DNA of 64,000 nucleotides from Cellvibrionaceae bacterium. GTDB taxonomy: Bacteria > Pseudomonadota > Gammaproteobacteria > Pseudomonadales > Cellvibrionaceae. Location: contig JANPZW010000008.1 in assembly GCA_024707385.1 (NCBI GenBank), forward strand, positions 682,001 through 746,000. The letters run 5' to 3'. Shown here piece after piece: positions 20,755-29,978 of this stretch; position 1 is the stretch's first letter, and every line of letters starts with the position of its first letter. The position numbers and the translations under genes are program-made. The notes below the pieces were generated by a model. The model saw only the letters and a program-made list of their open reading frames with translations. It was not told where the DNA came from and did no database searches.

Positions 20755-22367
20755 GCGACACCTCCCGCCAGCAGGGCACGGTTACCGGTTTCCACGGCGG
20801 CCGCTTTCTTCAGCCAGATGCGGTTGACCTTGACCGCCATGTAGGCAAATGCCGCTCCCAGTCCCAACATGGTCAGGTCGAAACCCGCGAGCACCCAGTC
20901 ACCCGCCGGCAGGGTGATGCCCAGATGCCTGTCGGTGGTCAGGGCATTGACGACAGGCAGCAGGGCGAAAGCGGCCGCCGCCAGTCCGAGCAGTTCCACC
21001 CAGGCTTTGCGGGTATCGCGGAAGAAGGCATAAAGCAATGTCTCACCCCAGAGCAGGAACAGGAAGTTCGCCTCCCAGCTGGCGCGATCGGCGATCTCCA
21101 CCGGCAGCAGGCGATTGGCCCAGAAATAGGCCGCCACCCCGGCCGGCAGGCCGGCGATGGTTGCGATATTCAGGGCTTCCACAAGGCGGTTGCCAATGCC
21201 GGCGCCGGAAGCGCCGTGGTGCTTCCGGCGCTTCACCGTCCACAACACCAGACCGGTGCCGATCATGCCGCAGCCCAGCAGCCCGGCGACAAAATACAGC
21301 CAGCGCAGCCAGGGTTCGGCGAAGCGGCCTTCATGCAGGGCGAACAGGGTCTGGGTGGTGCGCACGGCGGCGTTGTCGTCCTCCTCCGGCGGCAGAGGTG
21401 CGCCGGTATGGGCGTGGAAACGCATCACGTCGCCCTTGAACCAGCGCAATTTGTCGCGGTACACCCGGCTGATATCCACGAAAGGTTCCTCTCCTCCATC
21501 GTGCATCACCAGCACGGAACGCACCTCACCCTGGCCCCAGGCCGATTCGGCCCGGGCGATCATCTCCGTCACCGGAGCTTTGGGCCTGGAAACGGCTTCG
21601 TGGCTGTGCTCGCCGAACAACTCTTTGAAAAAGCGCTCCCCGGCTTTGTCGTCGGTGCCATAAATCGCGGCAATACCGGCGGGCATGTAATCGGTGTAGA
21701 AAAACATCAGGCCGCTGTAGGTGATCATCAGAAAGAATGGCAGTGCCATCACGCTGATCACATTGTGGGCGTCCAGCCAGGAGCGCTGGCCCTTGCCGGG
21801 ACGGAAGGTGAAGAAGTCTTTGAAGATCTTTTTGTGGGTGATCACGCCGGTAATGATCGCCAGCAGCATCAGCATGGTGCAGACGCCGACAATGCGGAAG
21901 GCGATTGGGTAGTCGATATAGTGCAGGGCGTAGTGCATGCGGTAGAGCAGGTTGCCGCCACCGGTCTCCCGCGGCTCCACGTCCGTGCGCAGCCCACCGG
22001 TGGCCGGGTCCAGCTTCTCGCTGCCGCGCGTACCGTGTTCATGGCCTTCCAGCGGCATGGTTTCCCAACTGATGGAAAAATCCTCCAGCTGACGCGTCCC
22101 CAGGGACTGGTGGGGCAGGGTGATACTCCAGAACTCGGCGTGAGGAGCCACCTGTTCCAGCCGGTCCAGCGCCATTGTGGCCAACCGGCCCTGGTCGTAC
22201 TGCGGCGCAGTGCCCTGCAGAGGCCGTTCGGGCTGCATCCAACGGGTGATTTCGTAGGTGAAATAGCCGGCAGTGCCGGTGACAAATACAAAAAACAATA
22301 CCCAGCCCACGACTAGGCCGGACCAAGTGTGCAGCCAGGCCATGCTCTGGCGGAATCCTTCTTTCAT
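20751..22367 (-). CDS. PepSY-associated membrane protein, putative ferrisiderophore reductase
   Basis: This intact protein of 538 residues starts at ATG 22367 (MKEGFRQSMAWLHTWSGLVVGWVLFFVFVTGTAGYF), the canonical PepSY-TM opening. Further helices lie near residues 165-190 and 215-240, a PepSY-bearing periplasmic loop spans about 240-345, and helices follow at the end. An earlier in-frame ATG at 22439 adds residues without family character. It follows the STN receptor on the same strand and leads DUF3649, DUF3325-type and small exported protein genes. Reduction of iron from the siderophore brought in by that receptor is the likely role. Confidence 0.85.
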   Translation of the reverse strand: MKEGFRQSMAWLHTWSGLVVGWVLFFVFVTGTAGYFTYEITRWMQPERPLQGTAPQYDQGRLATMALDRLEQVAPHAEFWSITLPHQSLGTRQLEDFSISWETMPLEGHEHGTRGSEKLDPATGGLRTDVEPRETGGGNLLYRMHYALHYIDYPIAFRIVGVCTMLMLLAIITGVITHKKIFKDFFTFRPGKGQRSWLDAHNVISVMALPFFLMITYSGLMFFYTDYMPAGIAAIYGTDDKAGERFFKELFGEHSHEAVSRPKAPVTEMIARAESAWGQGEVRSVLVMHDGGEEPFVDISRVYRDKLRWFKGDVMRFHAHTGAPLPPEEDDNAAVRTTQTLFALHEGRFAEPWLRWLYFVAGLLGCGMIGTGLVLWTVKRRKHHGASGAGIGNRLVEALNIATIAGLPAGVAAYFWANRLLPVEIADRASWEANFLFLLWGETLLYAFFRDTRKAWVELLGLAAAAFALLPVVNALTTDRHLGITLPAGDWVLAGFDLTMLGLGAAFAYMAVKVNRIWLKKAAAVETGNRALLAGGVA

Positions 22368-22484
22368 AACGGAATTTACAACCTCATATAGGGACTGCAG
22401 GGCAGGTTTTGTACCCAGCGGATTGTTGCAGGCTTGCACCTACTTCCTCTTAAGAACGAATGAGATTGTCAAAAGGCGCAAGTT

Positions 22485-22641
22485 TTATGCAGCCGGCAAA
22501 TTCATCCGCGCTATGTCAAGAGGGGAGGCCGTGGCATATCCACTTTTTTGATAATAAAAATCAATCGTATTCGCATCATACCCTTCATCCAACAGATTGT
22601 GGATATTCAGCTGTATAAAAATGTAATTGCCATGGTTCTTC
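22485..22641 (-). pseudogene. C-terminal remnant of a TonB-dependent receptor
   Basis: On the minus strand this reads NYIFIQLNIHNLLDEGYDAN... and stops at 22485. QLNIHNLLDEGYDA is the usual penultimate strand motif of TonB receptor barrels. There is no start, and the piece abuts the stop of the intact receptor at 22645. It is about 50 codons of a second receptor's end, left by recombination or deletion. It also contains a spurious Fur-like sequence. Confidence 0.5.
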
Positions 22642-22644
22642 GGA

Positions 22645-25162
22645 TCAGAACTGACCACGCAGCGTCAAGGTGGCATTGCGAGGTGCGCCATACCAGTTGC
22701 TGTCGCTGGGTCGCCCAAGCGTGGCGTAATAGTTTTTGTCGAAGACATTATTGACGTTCAGCCCCAAGTCCCAGTGATTGCTGACCTGATAGTTCACATG
22801 CGCATCCCAGACGGCATAGCCGCCTTGCTTGATCTCGAACGGTGGCTGGGTCCAGCCCGCGTCGGTCAAAACCCAATAGGTGCCGGTGTTGGCGTGCTCG
22901 CTTTTCGCCGTCACACCGCCACCGAGGGTCCACTGTGAATAGGCGCTAGGCAGGTTGTAATCGGTCCAGAGCTTGACGATATGCCTGGGCGTGAGCGCGC
23001 TATAGGCCACGTCGTCCCTTTCGTTTTCGTTGCGATTGTAGGTATAGCCGGCAAAGATCTCCCAGCCTGGCGCAAGCTCACCCGAGCCTCCAGGTCCAGC
23101 CCCTTGCTGACGATTTTGCCGAGCGGCAGATAAAAACGACTGTTTTCGCCGTAGCGTGTATCCTGCACGGCCTCGTCATTGCGCTCGATATGGTAAAGCG
23201 CGACTGACACGTTCAGTGCCCCGTCCAGCACGCTACCCTTGGCGCCCAGCTCATGGTTGCGGCCCGTGATCGGATCCAGTTTGGTCGGGTTTTCGGGCGG
23301 GCCGGCATACGTGTCTTGCGGCTTATAGGCTTCGGTGAAACTGGCATAGGTAGTCCAGTGCGTCGTCAGCTCATAGGTGGCGGCGGCATAGGACGTGAAG
23401 ATGTCATTGTCGCGCCAGTGCCAACTGGTATCGCGAGAGGTGACATTACCGTTCTCGTCATACTCCTCCATGATGTCGCGATGCTTGTAACTCCCGTAGC
23501 GTCCACCGAGGATGACATGCATCTTGTCGGTGGTCTGCAGATCCAGCCGGGCATAAATTCCCTCCTGCTTGCTACCAAAGGCTGGCCAGCCGTAGTCGAG
23601 CCGGGGGTTCGTCGGTGCCGGCAGGACGAGGCCGGGGAAATCATCCACGCTGACTTCGCCTGTCGGGAAGGCCACCTCGAAGACGTTGCGCATCTGCTTG
23701 CCGTCGCTGCTGCGTGAGTCGATGCCCGCGACCAGCTTGTGTTCGAGATTCCAGGCGCGGAAACGACCGCTGACGCTCAGGTCCACGCCATCGGAATGGT
23801 TGCCGTCCTCTTCGGAGTACGCCCTGGGTTCTCCAAACGATCCCGTTGCCGGATCGACCGGCCCGTTGAGTCTGAGCTGCATGTAGTCGAAATCATAGCG
23901 CTGCCTCATGGCGCTGAGTTTCGCCGACCAATCGCCGTTGAACTGGTGTTCGGCGGTGATGAAGGTCTCGCGGATGGTGGTATCACGTCTGGCCCAATCG
24001 GCGTTCAGCGCCACGTCGCGTGGCAGCCTAGCTGACGACTGTCTGTATAGGTCGGAAAACCACCCATCCAAGTGATGCCGTCTACATGCTGATGGCTGGC
24101 TCCGCCGCTGATTTTGGTCGAGGACGTCAGGTCATATTCCAGAATGCCGTAAATGACCTGCTTTTCCTCATCTGCCGGGCTGTAGAAGAATTCCCGGTCC
24201 TGCCAGACGCCGACCAGTCGGCCGCGCAACCGGCCTTCGAGAGCGATAGGCCCGCCGATATCCGCCTCGATGCGGCTATTGCTCCAGCTGCCATAGGCCA
24301 GTGAAACCGACGAGCGCAACTCGTCGGTCGGTCGCTTGCGCGCGAGGTTGACGGTGCCGCCCGGTTCTCCGGCTGCTGAGAACAGCCCATCGGCACCGCG
24401 CAGAATCTCGACCCGGTCATAGATCGCCAGGTCGAAATCCGGCCGGAAGGTCGAGGTGTAAGAGGTGCCCAGATTGTCGATCTGATAATTGTCGATGAGG
24501 AAGCCGCGTGAACGGAACTCAGGGTTGCCCAAGCCGTCGGTGGTGGCGACTATGCCCGGCGCCTTGGCCATGGCGTCGCTCATCATGGTCAGGTTCTGGT
24601 CCTCGATCAATTTGTCGGTGACGACGGTCACCGATTGCGGAACCTCTTTCAGTGAATCGGCGCCGCGGGCGATGCTGGCCACTTCGGTCGCATAACTGGA
24701 ACTGAGGTCGGCGTTTGCCGTTACCTTTACCGCTTTCAAAGTCCCCATCGCTGCCTGGGGAAGAGGTTGTAACAGATAACCTCCGTCAGACTTAACCGCC
24801 TGCAAACCTGTACCTTCCAATAATTTTTCCAATCCATCTTCAGTGGAATAATGGCCGCGCAGGCCCTGGGTGGTTTTGCCTTGGGCCAGCTCGGCTGCGC
24901 CCGATAGGTACACGCCGGACATGCTGATAAATTGGGTGAGTGCGGTGGTGAGGGAGCCGGTGGGGATGTCGTATCTTTTGGGGCTGGTGGTTGTGATGGC
25001 CGATGGGGTGCTAGCAGTCGATGCTGCATCCTGTGCTTGCGCGGTGAGTGGAATATTCAGCAAGGCGCCGGTGCAGATGAGGTGCAGCGCAATGGCCAGG
25101 GGTTTAAGTGCAAACTGGTTGTTGTTAACCGATAAATACGCATTGGCGTCAGAGAAGGACAT
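22645..25162 (-). CDS. TonB-dependent siderophore receptor with STN domain (FecA/FpvA type), two frameshifts
   Basis: This is an outer-membrane receptor of about 838 residues. After a long leader (MSFSDANAYLSVNN...LICTGALLNIPLTAQAQ) comes an STN domain (YDIPTGSLTTALTQFISMSGVYL). A plug follows (SLKEVPQSVTVVTDKLIEDQ; VEILRGADGLFSAAGEPGGTVNLARKR), then a barrel ending NVNNVFDKNYYATLGRPSDSNWYGAPRN and a final phenylalanine. The ATG at 25162 has an AGGA site. Shifts near 24040 and 23090 split the frame into three overlapping pieces that join smoothly. Adjacent FecI and FecR genes upstream make it the likely signal-sending receptor of that system, and the PepSY operon downstream would process its cargo. 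Confidence 0.88.
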
Positions 25163-25252
25163 GGAAAATTCCTGGTGATCATGGATAAAAACAGTCGTCA
25201 CCTTATGAATCGAACCGCTCATCCATATCCGGAACTCGCACCGTAGATTTTT

Positions 25253-26260
25253 TTACTTTTCTTTATTGCCGGGGTTTTCTCGTGCCTCGATGGTGATCCA
25301 CCAAGGCATGGTGCGCTCGATTTTTATCGGCAAGGAAGATTGCAGCATCTTCAGGGTCTTATCCAGATCATTCAGTGGGTACCCGCCGAGTACGTGCAGG
25401 TCCGCCACCTCGGGTGAAACGCCGATATGCCCGGTGTGGTAGCGCCCCAATTCGTCGATCAGCTGCGCAAGCGGTGTATCGATTGCCAGCAATATTCCCT
25501 GTGCCCAAGCCTGGTGGGTTGCTTCGGCGGGATTAACGGCATCCATCGCGGCGGCAGAAAACACGGTTTGCTGCCCGACCTGGATAATCTGCCTGAACGT
25601 TCCCGTGGTGATTTCCACTGCACCTTCATAGACGGCCAGCAGGGTTTTTCCCTCCATGAGGCGCACCGTGAAACGGGTGCCGAGCGCGCGCAAGCGCCCT
25701 TGCGGGGTATCCACCATCAGTGGGCGCGGATCTTTCCCGGTGTCCACCAGCACTTCTCCGCGCACCAGCTGCAAGCGCCGCAATGTCGGTTGGTAATCCG
25801 CATTGAGGGCACTGGCGGTATTCAGGGAAATGCGGGTGCCGTCGCTGAGTGTGAAATCACGAATCTCGCCGGTTGCCGTGCGGTAGTTTGCCGTCCAGGC
25901 CATTAAGGCGCCCGGTAACGGACTGGAGCGGATGCCGAACCAGCCCAACAGGCCCATCACCGCAACACTTGTCGTGCCATTTACAAACTGGCGGCGTGAA
26001 AGTTTTTTCTGTTGCAGCTTTTGTAATGTCACAGCGGCGGGCTGGCGAGTGTCGGATGCCTGCAAAGGTTGGAAGCGCTGGCTGATGGTTTCCACGTAAT
26101 GCCAGGCGTTGCGATGGGCTTCATCTGCGGCCAACCACTCCTGCCAGCGCTTAAACTGCTCCTGATCACCGCCACAGGTCCGCAGGACCGCAAACCATTC
26201 TGCCGCTTCTTGCAGAGTTGTGTGGGATGGCTGGGAAGACGGATTCCATGGCGAAGTCAT
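25253..26260 (-). CDS. FecR-type anti-sigma factor / sigma regulator
   Basis: This protein of 335 residues has the FecR layout. An N-terminal cytoplasmic DUF4880-like part (AAEWFAVLRTCGGDQEQFKRWQEWLAADEAHRNAW) is followed by one membrane-crossing stretch near residues 100-120 (FVNGTTSVAVMGLLGWFGI). The periplasmic FecR domain comes next (RDFTLSDGTRISLNTASALNADY; RLVRGEVLVDTGKD), then a C-terminal secretin-like part that contacts the receptor STN domain. The ATG at 26260 overlaps the sigma factor stop by four bases. An RR near residue 95 before the hydrophobic stretch recalls the Tat-like signal of some FecR proteins. Confidence 0.88.
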   Translation of the reverse strand: MTSPWNPSSQPSHTTLQEAAEWFAVLRTCGGDQEQFKRWQEWLAADEAHRNAWHYVETISQRFQPLQASDTRQPAAVTLQKLQQKKLSRRQFVNGTTSVAVMGLLGWFGIRSSPLPGALMAWTANYRTATGEIRDFTLSDGTRISLNTASALNADYQPTLRRLQLVRGEVLVDTGKDPRPLMVDTPQGRLRALGTRFTVRLMEGKTLLAVYEGAVEITTGTFRQIIQVGQQTVFSAAAMDAVNPAEATHQAWAQGILLAIDTPLAQLIDELGRYHTGHIGVSPEVADLHVLGGYPLNDLDKTLKMLQSSLPIKIERTMPWWITIEARENPGNKEK

Positions 26261-26781
26261 TGGACCTGCTCCCGCAATTCCCCCTCCAGGCAATGCAACA
26301 TTGCGGTGCTGAGATACTTGCGCACCATGCGATCCGACACACCGAGGTGCTGCGCAATTTCCGCTCCGCTGTAGCCATAAATCATCGACATCACAAACGC
26401 CGCCGATACGTTTCTGGGCATACGCCCGAGCATGGCATCGATCTGGAACAGGGTTTCCAGCACCATGGCCTGATCCTCTACACAGGGTGCATCCCCTGCC
26501 GACTCCGCCAGCGTCTCCAGCCATGCCTGCTCGATTTCCCGCCTGCGCCAGAGGTCGATGCACAAGCCTTTTGCCATGACACTCAGGTAAGCGCGCGCAC
26601 CGGATGAGGTGTCAAACAGGCGCGGCTTGATGATAAGGCGCACAAAGGCATCCTGCGCCAAATCCGCCGCATCTGCTGCATTGCCTAATTTGCGCCGCAG
26701 CAGGCAATACAGCCAGGAGTGGTGATCCCGGTAGAGCGATTCCGTGGAGGATGAAGAGGATGGGCTAAACATGACGAGCAT
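26257..26781 (-). CDS. ECF sigma factor, FecI type
   Basis: This is an iron-starvation sigma factor of 174 residues with region 2 (LYRDHHSWLYCLLRRKLGNAADAADLAQDAFVRLI) and region 4 (YGYSGAEIAQHLGVSDRMVRKYLSTAMLHCL). It is coupled to the FecR gene and lies upstream of an STN receptor, the classic fecI-fecR-fecA order. It should drive that receptor's promoter when the cognate ferric siderophore binds. A second ATG at 26772 is possible. A Fur-like box lies 34 bases upstream. Confidence 0.88.
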   Translation of the reverse strand: MLVMFSPSSSSSTESLYRDHHSWLYCLLRRKLGNAADAADLAQDAFVRLIIKPRLFDTSSGARAYLSVMAKGLCIDLWRRREIEQAWLETLAESAGDAPCVEDQAMVLETLFQIDAMLGRMPRNVSAAFVMSMIYGYSGAEIAQHLGVSDRMVRKYLSTAMLHCLEGELREQVQ

Positions 26782-26814
26782 GACGAGTTGGTTGAATTGT
26801 GCGTCATGCTTTCA

Positions 26815-26833
26815 CAAATGAGATTCATTTTCA
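26815..26833. promoter_or_regulatory. Probable Fur box upstream of fecI
   Basis: The core AATGAGATTCATT matches the centre of the 19-bp Fur consensus (AATGATAATCATT) at 11 of 13 bases. It lies 34 bases before the sigma factor start, where repression by Fe-Fur would be expected. Confidence 0.55.
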
Positions 26834-27414
26834 ATTGCGGCGAATGAAAGAGTGCTGGCCCTGGCAGGTGGCTAGCTAGAATTCCATTTTCATCGAGAAT
26901 GCCAGGCTGCGCGGTATTCCCAATTGCCAATACGATGACCAGTAATTTTCATCGGTCAGATTGGTGATATTCAGCGTAAATGAAGTCGGCAATCCGGAAA
27001 GGTGGGTTTTATACCGGGCGCCCATGACATATAAAGTGTACGCATCTATCTCTTCTGCATATTCATGTTGTTGTATTTTTCATCCGTGTAGTAAGCGCCG
27101 CCGGTGAGTGTAAGGCCGGGCAGTCGGGCAACGGAATATTCAGCATAAAGCTTCGCCATGTTTGACGCGACGCCAATCGGTTTCTTCCCTTCCAGATTGG
27201 CATTGGTGGCTTTCTCAATGTTGAGATCCATCAGAGTGCCCCCGCCATGATCGTCAGGTTATCCGTTGCTTTGCCGGTAAAGGTCAATTCGATCCTTTGA
27301 TGAATTTGTTCGCCGTCCTGGTTGCGGGTAATTTTGCCATTCGGAGTGATTTGGTCGAATGAAAGATATTGAACTGAATCGCCCCGGCTTTTTCGGAGAC
27401 ATTTTTATTTGAGT

Positions 27415-28381
27415 AATATTGACTGCCCCGGTCACTATGATGCGTCACGCCTTTGGGTTTGCCTCGCGCCCACAGCCTTGCTCAAACGCATCCAAGATCA
27501 GGTCAGTCCGCATATTTTTCATCGCGCGCCAACCGACGATCCGAGGAGAAAATACGTCGATCACGAATGCGACGTAGACAAATCCGCTCCATGTGGCGAT
27601 ATAGGTGATATCAGCAACCCACAATTGATTGGGTCTTTGCGCACGAAATTCTCGAATCACCAGGCAATGCGCTTTGTCATCAGGGGTCGTCGTCTTGCAT
27701 TTTGCACCGAGCCGCACACCCTGTATGTCAAGCACCTGCATCAAGCGCTCAACCGTGCAGCGAGCGACGTCGAACGATTCTCGCCTCAGCTGTTTCCAGA
27801 CCTTGCGAGCACCATAATTTGAATGGCTTTCTTCCCAGACACGAAGGATCTCAGGCATCATTTGCTCATCCCGTTTGACACGCTGCGAACGGCGATCAGT
27901 TTGCCGTTCAAGTTGCTTGTGACGATGATAGGTCGATGGTGCAATCTGCAGATGTTGGCAGATAGGCTCGACACCAAAGTCGTGCCTGTGGTCGTCAATA
28001 AAACGGACTATTTCTTGGGTTTGCGGTCGAGCTTCGCCTGGGCAAAAAAAAGCAGACGCCAACCGCAGAATTCATTGGCGCGTCGAAGCTCGCGGTTCTC
28101 TCATTCAAGCCCCTTAATCCGCGCAGCTTCATCACTGGAGATACCAGGCTTTACACCGCTGTCCACTTCCATCCTGCCAATCCAGGATCGAAGCGTTTCG
28201 GGGGTACAGCCGATCTTGGCGGCAACTGATTTAATCGCCGCCCAGCGGGACTTATGATCACGCTCGCTCGTCAGCACAAGGCGTACTGCGCGCTCGCGTA
28301 CTTCTGGTGAATATCCGGGTCTCTTGTTCATAGGCTAATTCTCTCAAGAAGGTTAGCCTCCGATAAACCCGGGGCGGTTCA
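27415..28381 (-). mobile_element. Truncated IS3-family element inside the receptor gene
   Basis: One terminus is clear at 28381, where the sequence TGAACCGCCCCGGGTTTATC (minus strand) is the type seen at ends of IS3-family elements. The other end is missing: the transposase breaks off just after HSDRGSQY and receptor sequence follows at once. The break lies at an AATATT shared by the IS interior and the host flank at 28381-28386, which suggests a deletion through short homology. No target duplication can be scored. Confidence 0.75.
27418..28331 (-). pseudogene. IS3-family transposase (OrfA and OrfB), truncated
   Basis: OrfA starts at ATG 28331 (NKRPGYSPEVRERAVRLVL), a helix-turn-helix protein ending early in a TGA after ARIKGLE, where family members continue with RENRELRRANEIL. 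OrfB, in another frame, carries an HTH_21 part and the integrase core with first aspartate in VADITYIATW and second in HSDRGSQY. The third catalytic residue and the last 60 or so residues are lost at the truncated end, and a further shift lies near 27460. The element cannot move on its own. Confidence 0.8.
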
Positions 28382-29050
28382 ATATTGAACACGGACGAAC
28401 TCAATACGATGTCTTCATTGGGGGCATATTTGGCGCCAAGTTCATATTGAGTACTAATAAACGGTTCGAGGATTTCGCCTGGGTTGTTGTAGATTTCTGA
28501 ATCATCAGGCACCGCACCTCCAGCTTCCAACCCTTCAATAGCGCTGATGTAAATGGATAATTTTGTAATCGGCTTATAGATTACCGATGCCGTAGTCGTT
28601 AACGCTGAATCGTCATATTCAGAAGTGGTAATGCCGAAGCTGCTGATATTTTGGGTTTTAATGGTGGCGTCGTTGACGCCAACGATCGCACTCCATTGCT
28701 GATTGAAGGTGATGCTGTCGCTCATCACGATATTTCTGTTTTCCGTGTCGTTGGATTTATAGCGTGGCCCGTAATCGGTTGAGTGCAAACCGGTGGGCAT
28801 TTCCATAGACATGAATTGCTCGAGCGTTATGTTGGTGGGTATTACGAAGTTCTCGCCATAAACGTAATTGGTGGTATGGGTATGCTGCGTTGATGTGTCG
28901 CCGGATATGCCCATCGTCAAGTTGTGTTGTATCGAACCTGTATTGAACACGTTGTTCAGATAACGCATAGGCGCCTTGCGCTTGAAACAGGAAGCTCGGA
29001 AACTTCAGCGAGGAGAAAGTCGGGTGGTGTTCCAGGCAGACGATTTCTCT

Positions 29051-29069
29051 TAATGATATTGATAACGAT
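29051..29069. promoter_or_regulatory. Probable Fur box of the DUF4198-HmuR-HmuY operon
   Basis: The stretch TAATGATATTGATAACGAT resembles overlapping Fur heptamers (consensus GATAATGATAATCATTATC). It lies 74 bases before the first gene of the rightward heme/iron operon, within the expected promoter. Confidence 0.5.
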
Positions 29070-29142
29070 TCGTATTTGTATAGAATGACGCCTTATTTTA
29101 TTCATGACGACGCCTTGACGGGCGTTTTTCGAGGTGTCTCCC

Positions 29143-29955
29143 ATGCGATCGAAGGTCGGTCAATATCTCGTACATTACCTGTTCGCCGCCGCTTTCAGCC
29201 TGTCCGGCTTGTCCGCCCGCGCTCATACCCCCTATCTGGTGCCCACCGCTTTCGAGCCGCTGCACGATGGTTGGATCAGCCTGGATGCGGGTTTCGCCGA
29301 TGTGTTCTTCCAGTCGGATGTGGCCTTCGACCAGGGCGACTTCAAAATCCAGACACCCAAAGGCCAGTGGGTGGCGCCCGGCCGCTATGAACAGCTGACC
29401 ACCCGCAGTCTGGTGGAGCATCAGCTGAAGGAGGAGGGCACCTACCGCTTCAGCACGGGCCTGCGCAAGGCGGCCGTATTTCGCATGTATGAAATAGGGG
29501 GCGAGCGCAAATTCACCCGTGATCCCGCGGAGGTGCTGCCGGAAGGCGCCAAACTGCTCGATCACTATCAGTCCGCCACCCGCGCCGAGACCTATGTCAG
29601 CCTCAAGGCGCCCACCCAGGCGGCACTCAAGCCGCTCAACCAGGGACTGGAGATCGTGCCGCTGACCCACCCCAACGACCTCTATACCGGTGAGACCTTG
29701 CGCGTGGCGCTGCTGCTGGACGGCAAACCCCTGGCGGGCAAGGAGTTGAGCGTATTTGCCGGCCATGACGGCAGCGAACAGGAAATCGCCAAACAGAAGG
29801 CGCTCACCGATGCAGAGGGGCGCGCGGAATTCAAATTCGAGACTCCCGGTGTTTATCTGCTCTATGCGCGCCAGAGCGCACCTGCTCCCAAAGGCGCGCC
29901 GGCACCGAACTACGGCTATGTCTACACCCTGACCTTTGCCGTCAACCCTCAGTGA
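29143..29955 (+). CDS. DUF4198-family periplasmic protein
   Basis: This exported protein of 270 residues has a signal peptide ending near SGLSARA and then HTPYLVPTAFEPLHDGWISLDAGFADVFFQ, the DUF4198 opening. Its C-terminal part is an Ig-like domain (LTDAEGRAEFKFETPGVYLLYARQ). The family is found with TonB receptors and metal-uptake genes; its precise role is unsettled. The ATG at 29143 is preferred over a GTG at 29134 because GAGG sits eight bases before it. It opens a rightward operon whose next genes follow within 25 bases. Confidence 0.8.
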   Translation: MRSKVGQYLVHYLFAAAFSLSGLSARAHTPYLVPTAFEPLHDGWISLDAGFADVFFQSDVAFDQGDFKIQTPKGQWVAPGRYEQLTTRSLVEHQLKEEGTYRFSTGLRKAAVFRMYEIGGERKFTRDPAEVLPEGAKLLDHYQSATRAETYVSLKAPTQAALKPLNQGLEIVPLTHPNDLYTGETLRVALLLDGKPLAGKELSVFAGHDGSEQEIAKQKALTDAEGRAEFKFETPGVYLLYARQSAPAPKGAPAPNYGYVYTLTFAVNPQ

Positions 29956-29978
29956 GCCGGTCGGAAGGAGTATTTCCC

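Larger units (their letters stand above)
26876..29045 (-). pseudogene. TonB-dependent receptor destroyed by 5' deletion and an IS fragment
   Basis: Two pieces of one receptor are visible. The upstream piece (29045-28382) begins in mid-protein (HHPTFSSLKFPSFLFQAQGAYA, then after a shift YLNNVFNTGSIQHNLTMGISG) and runs to ISTQYELGAKYAPNEDIVLSSSVFN. The downstream piece (27420-26876) resumes with NVSEKAGAIQYLSFD and ends at LTDENYWSS...GIPRSLAFSMKMEF, a normal barrel terminus with stop at 26876. Further shifts occur near 27240 and 27000. The leader and the whole plug domain are missing, so this is a true pseudogene. It lies just upstream of fecI. Confidence 0.8.

Noticed and set aside
20925..22316. 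463-codon plus-strand frame
   Set aside because: It is the complement of the PepSY and DUF genes, rich in histidine, glutamine and glycine as expected for a shadow frame in GC-rich DNA.
22549..22563. TGATAATAAAAATCA, close to a 7-1-7 Fur site
   Set aside because: It lies inside the codons of the receptor remnant (IDFYYQ) and 180 bases from the PepSY start; probably a coincidence of AT-rich coding sequence.
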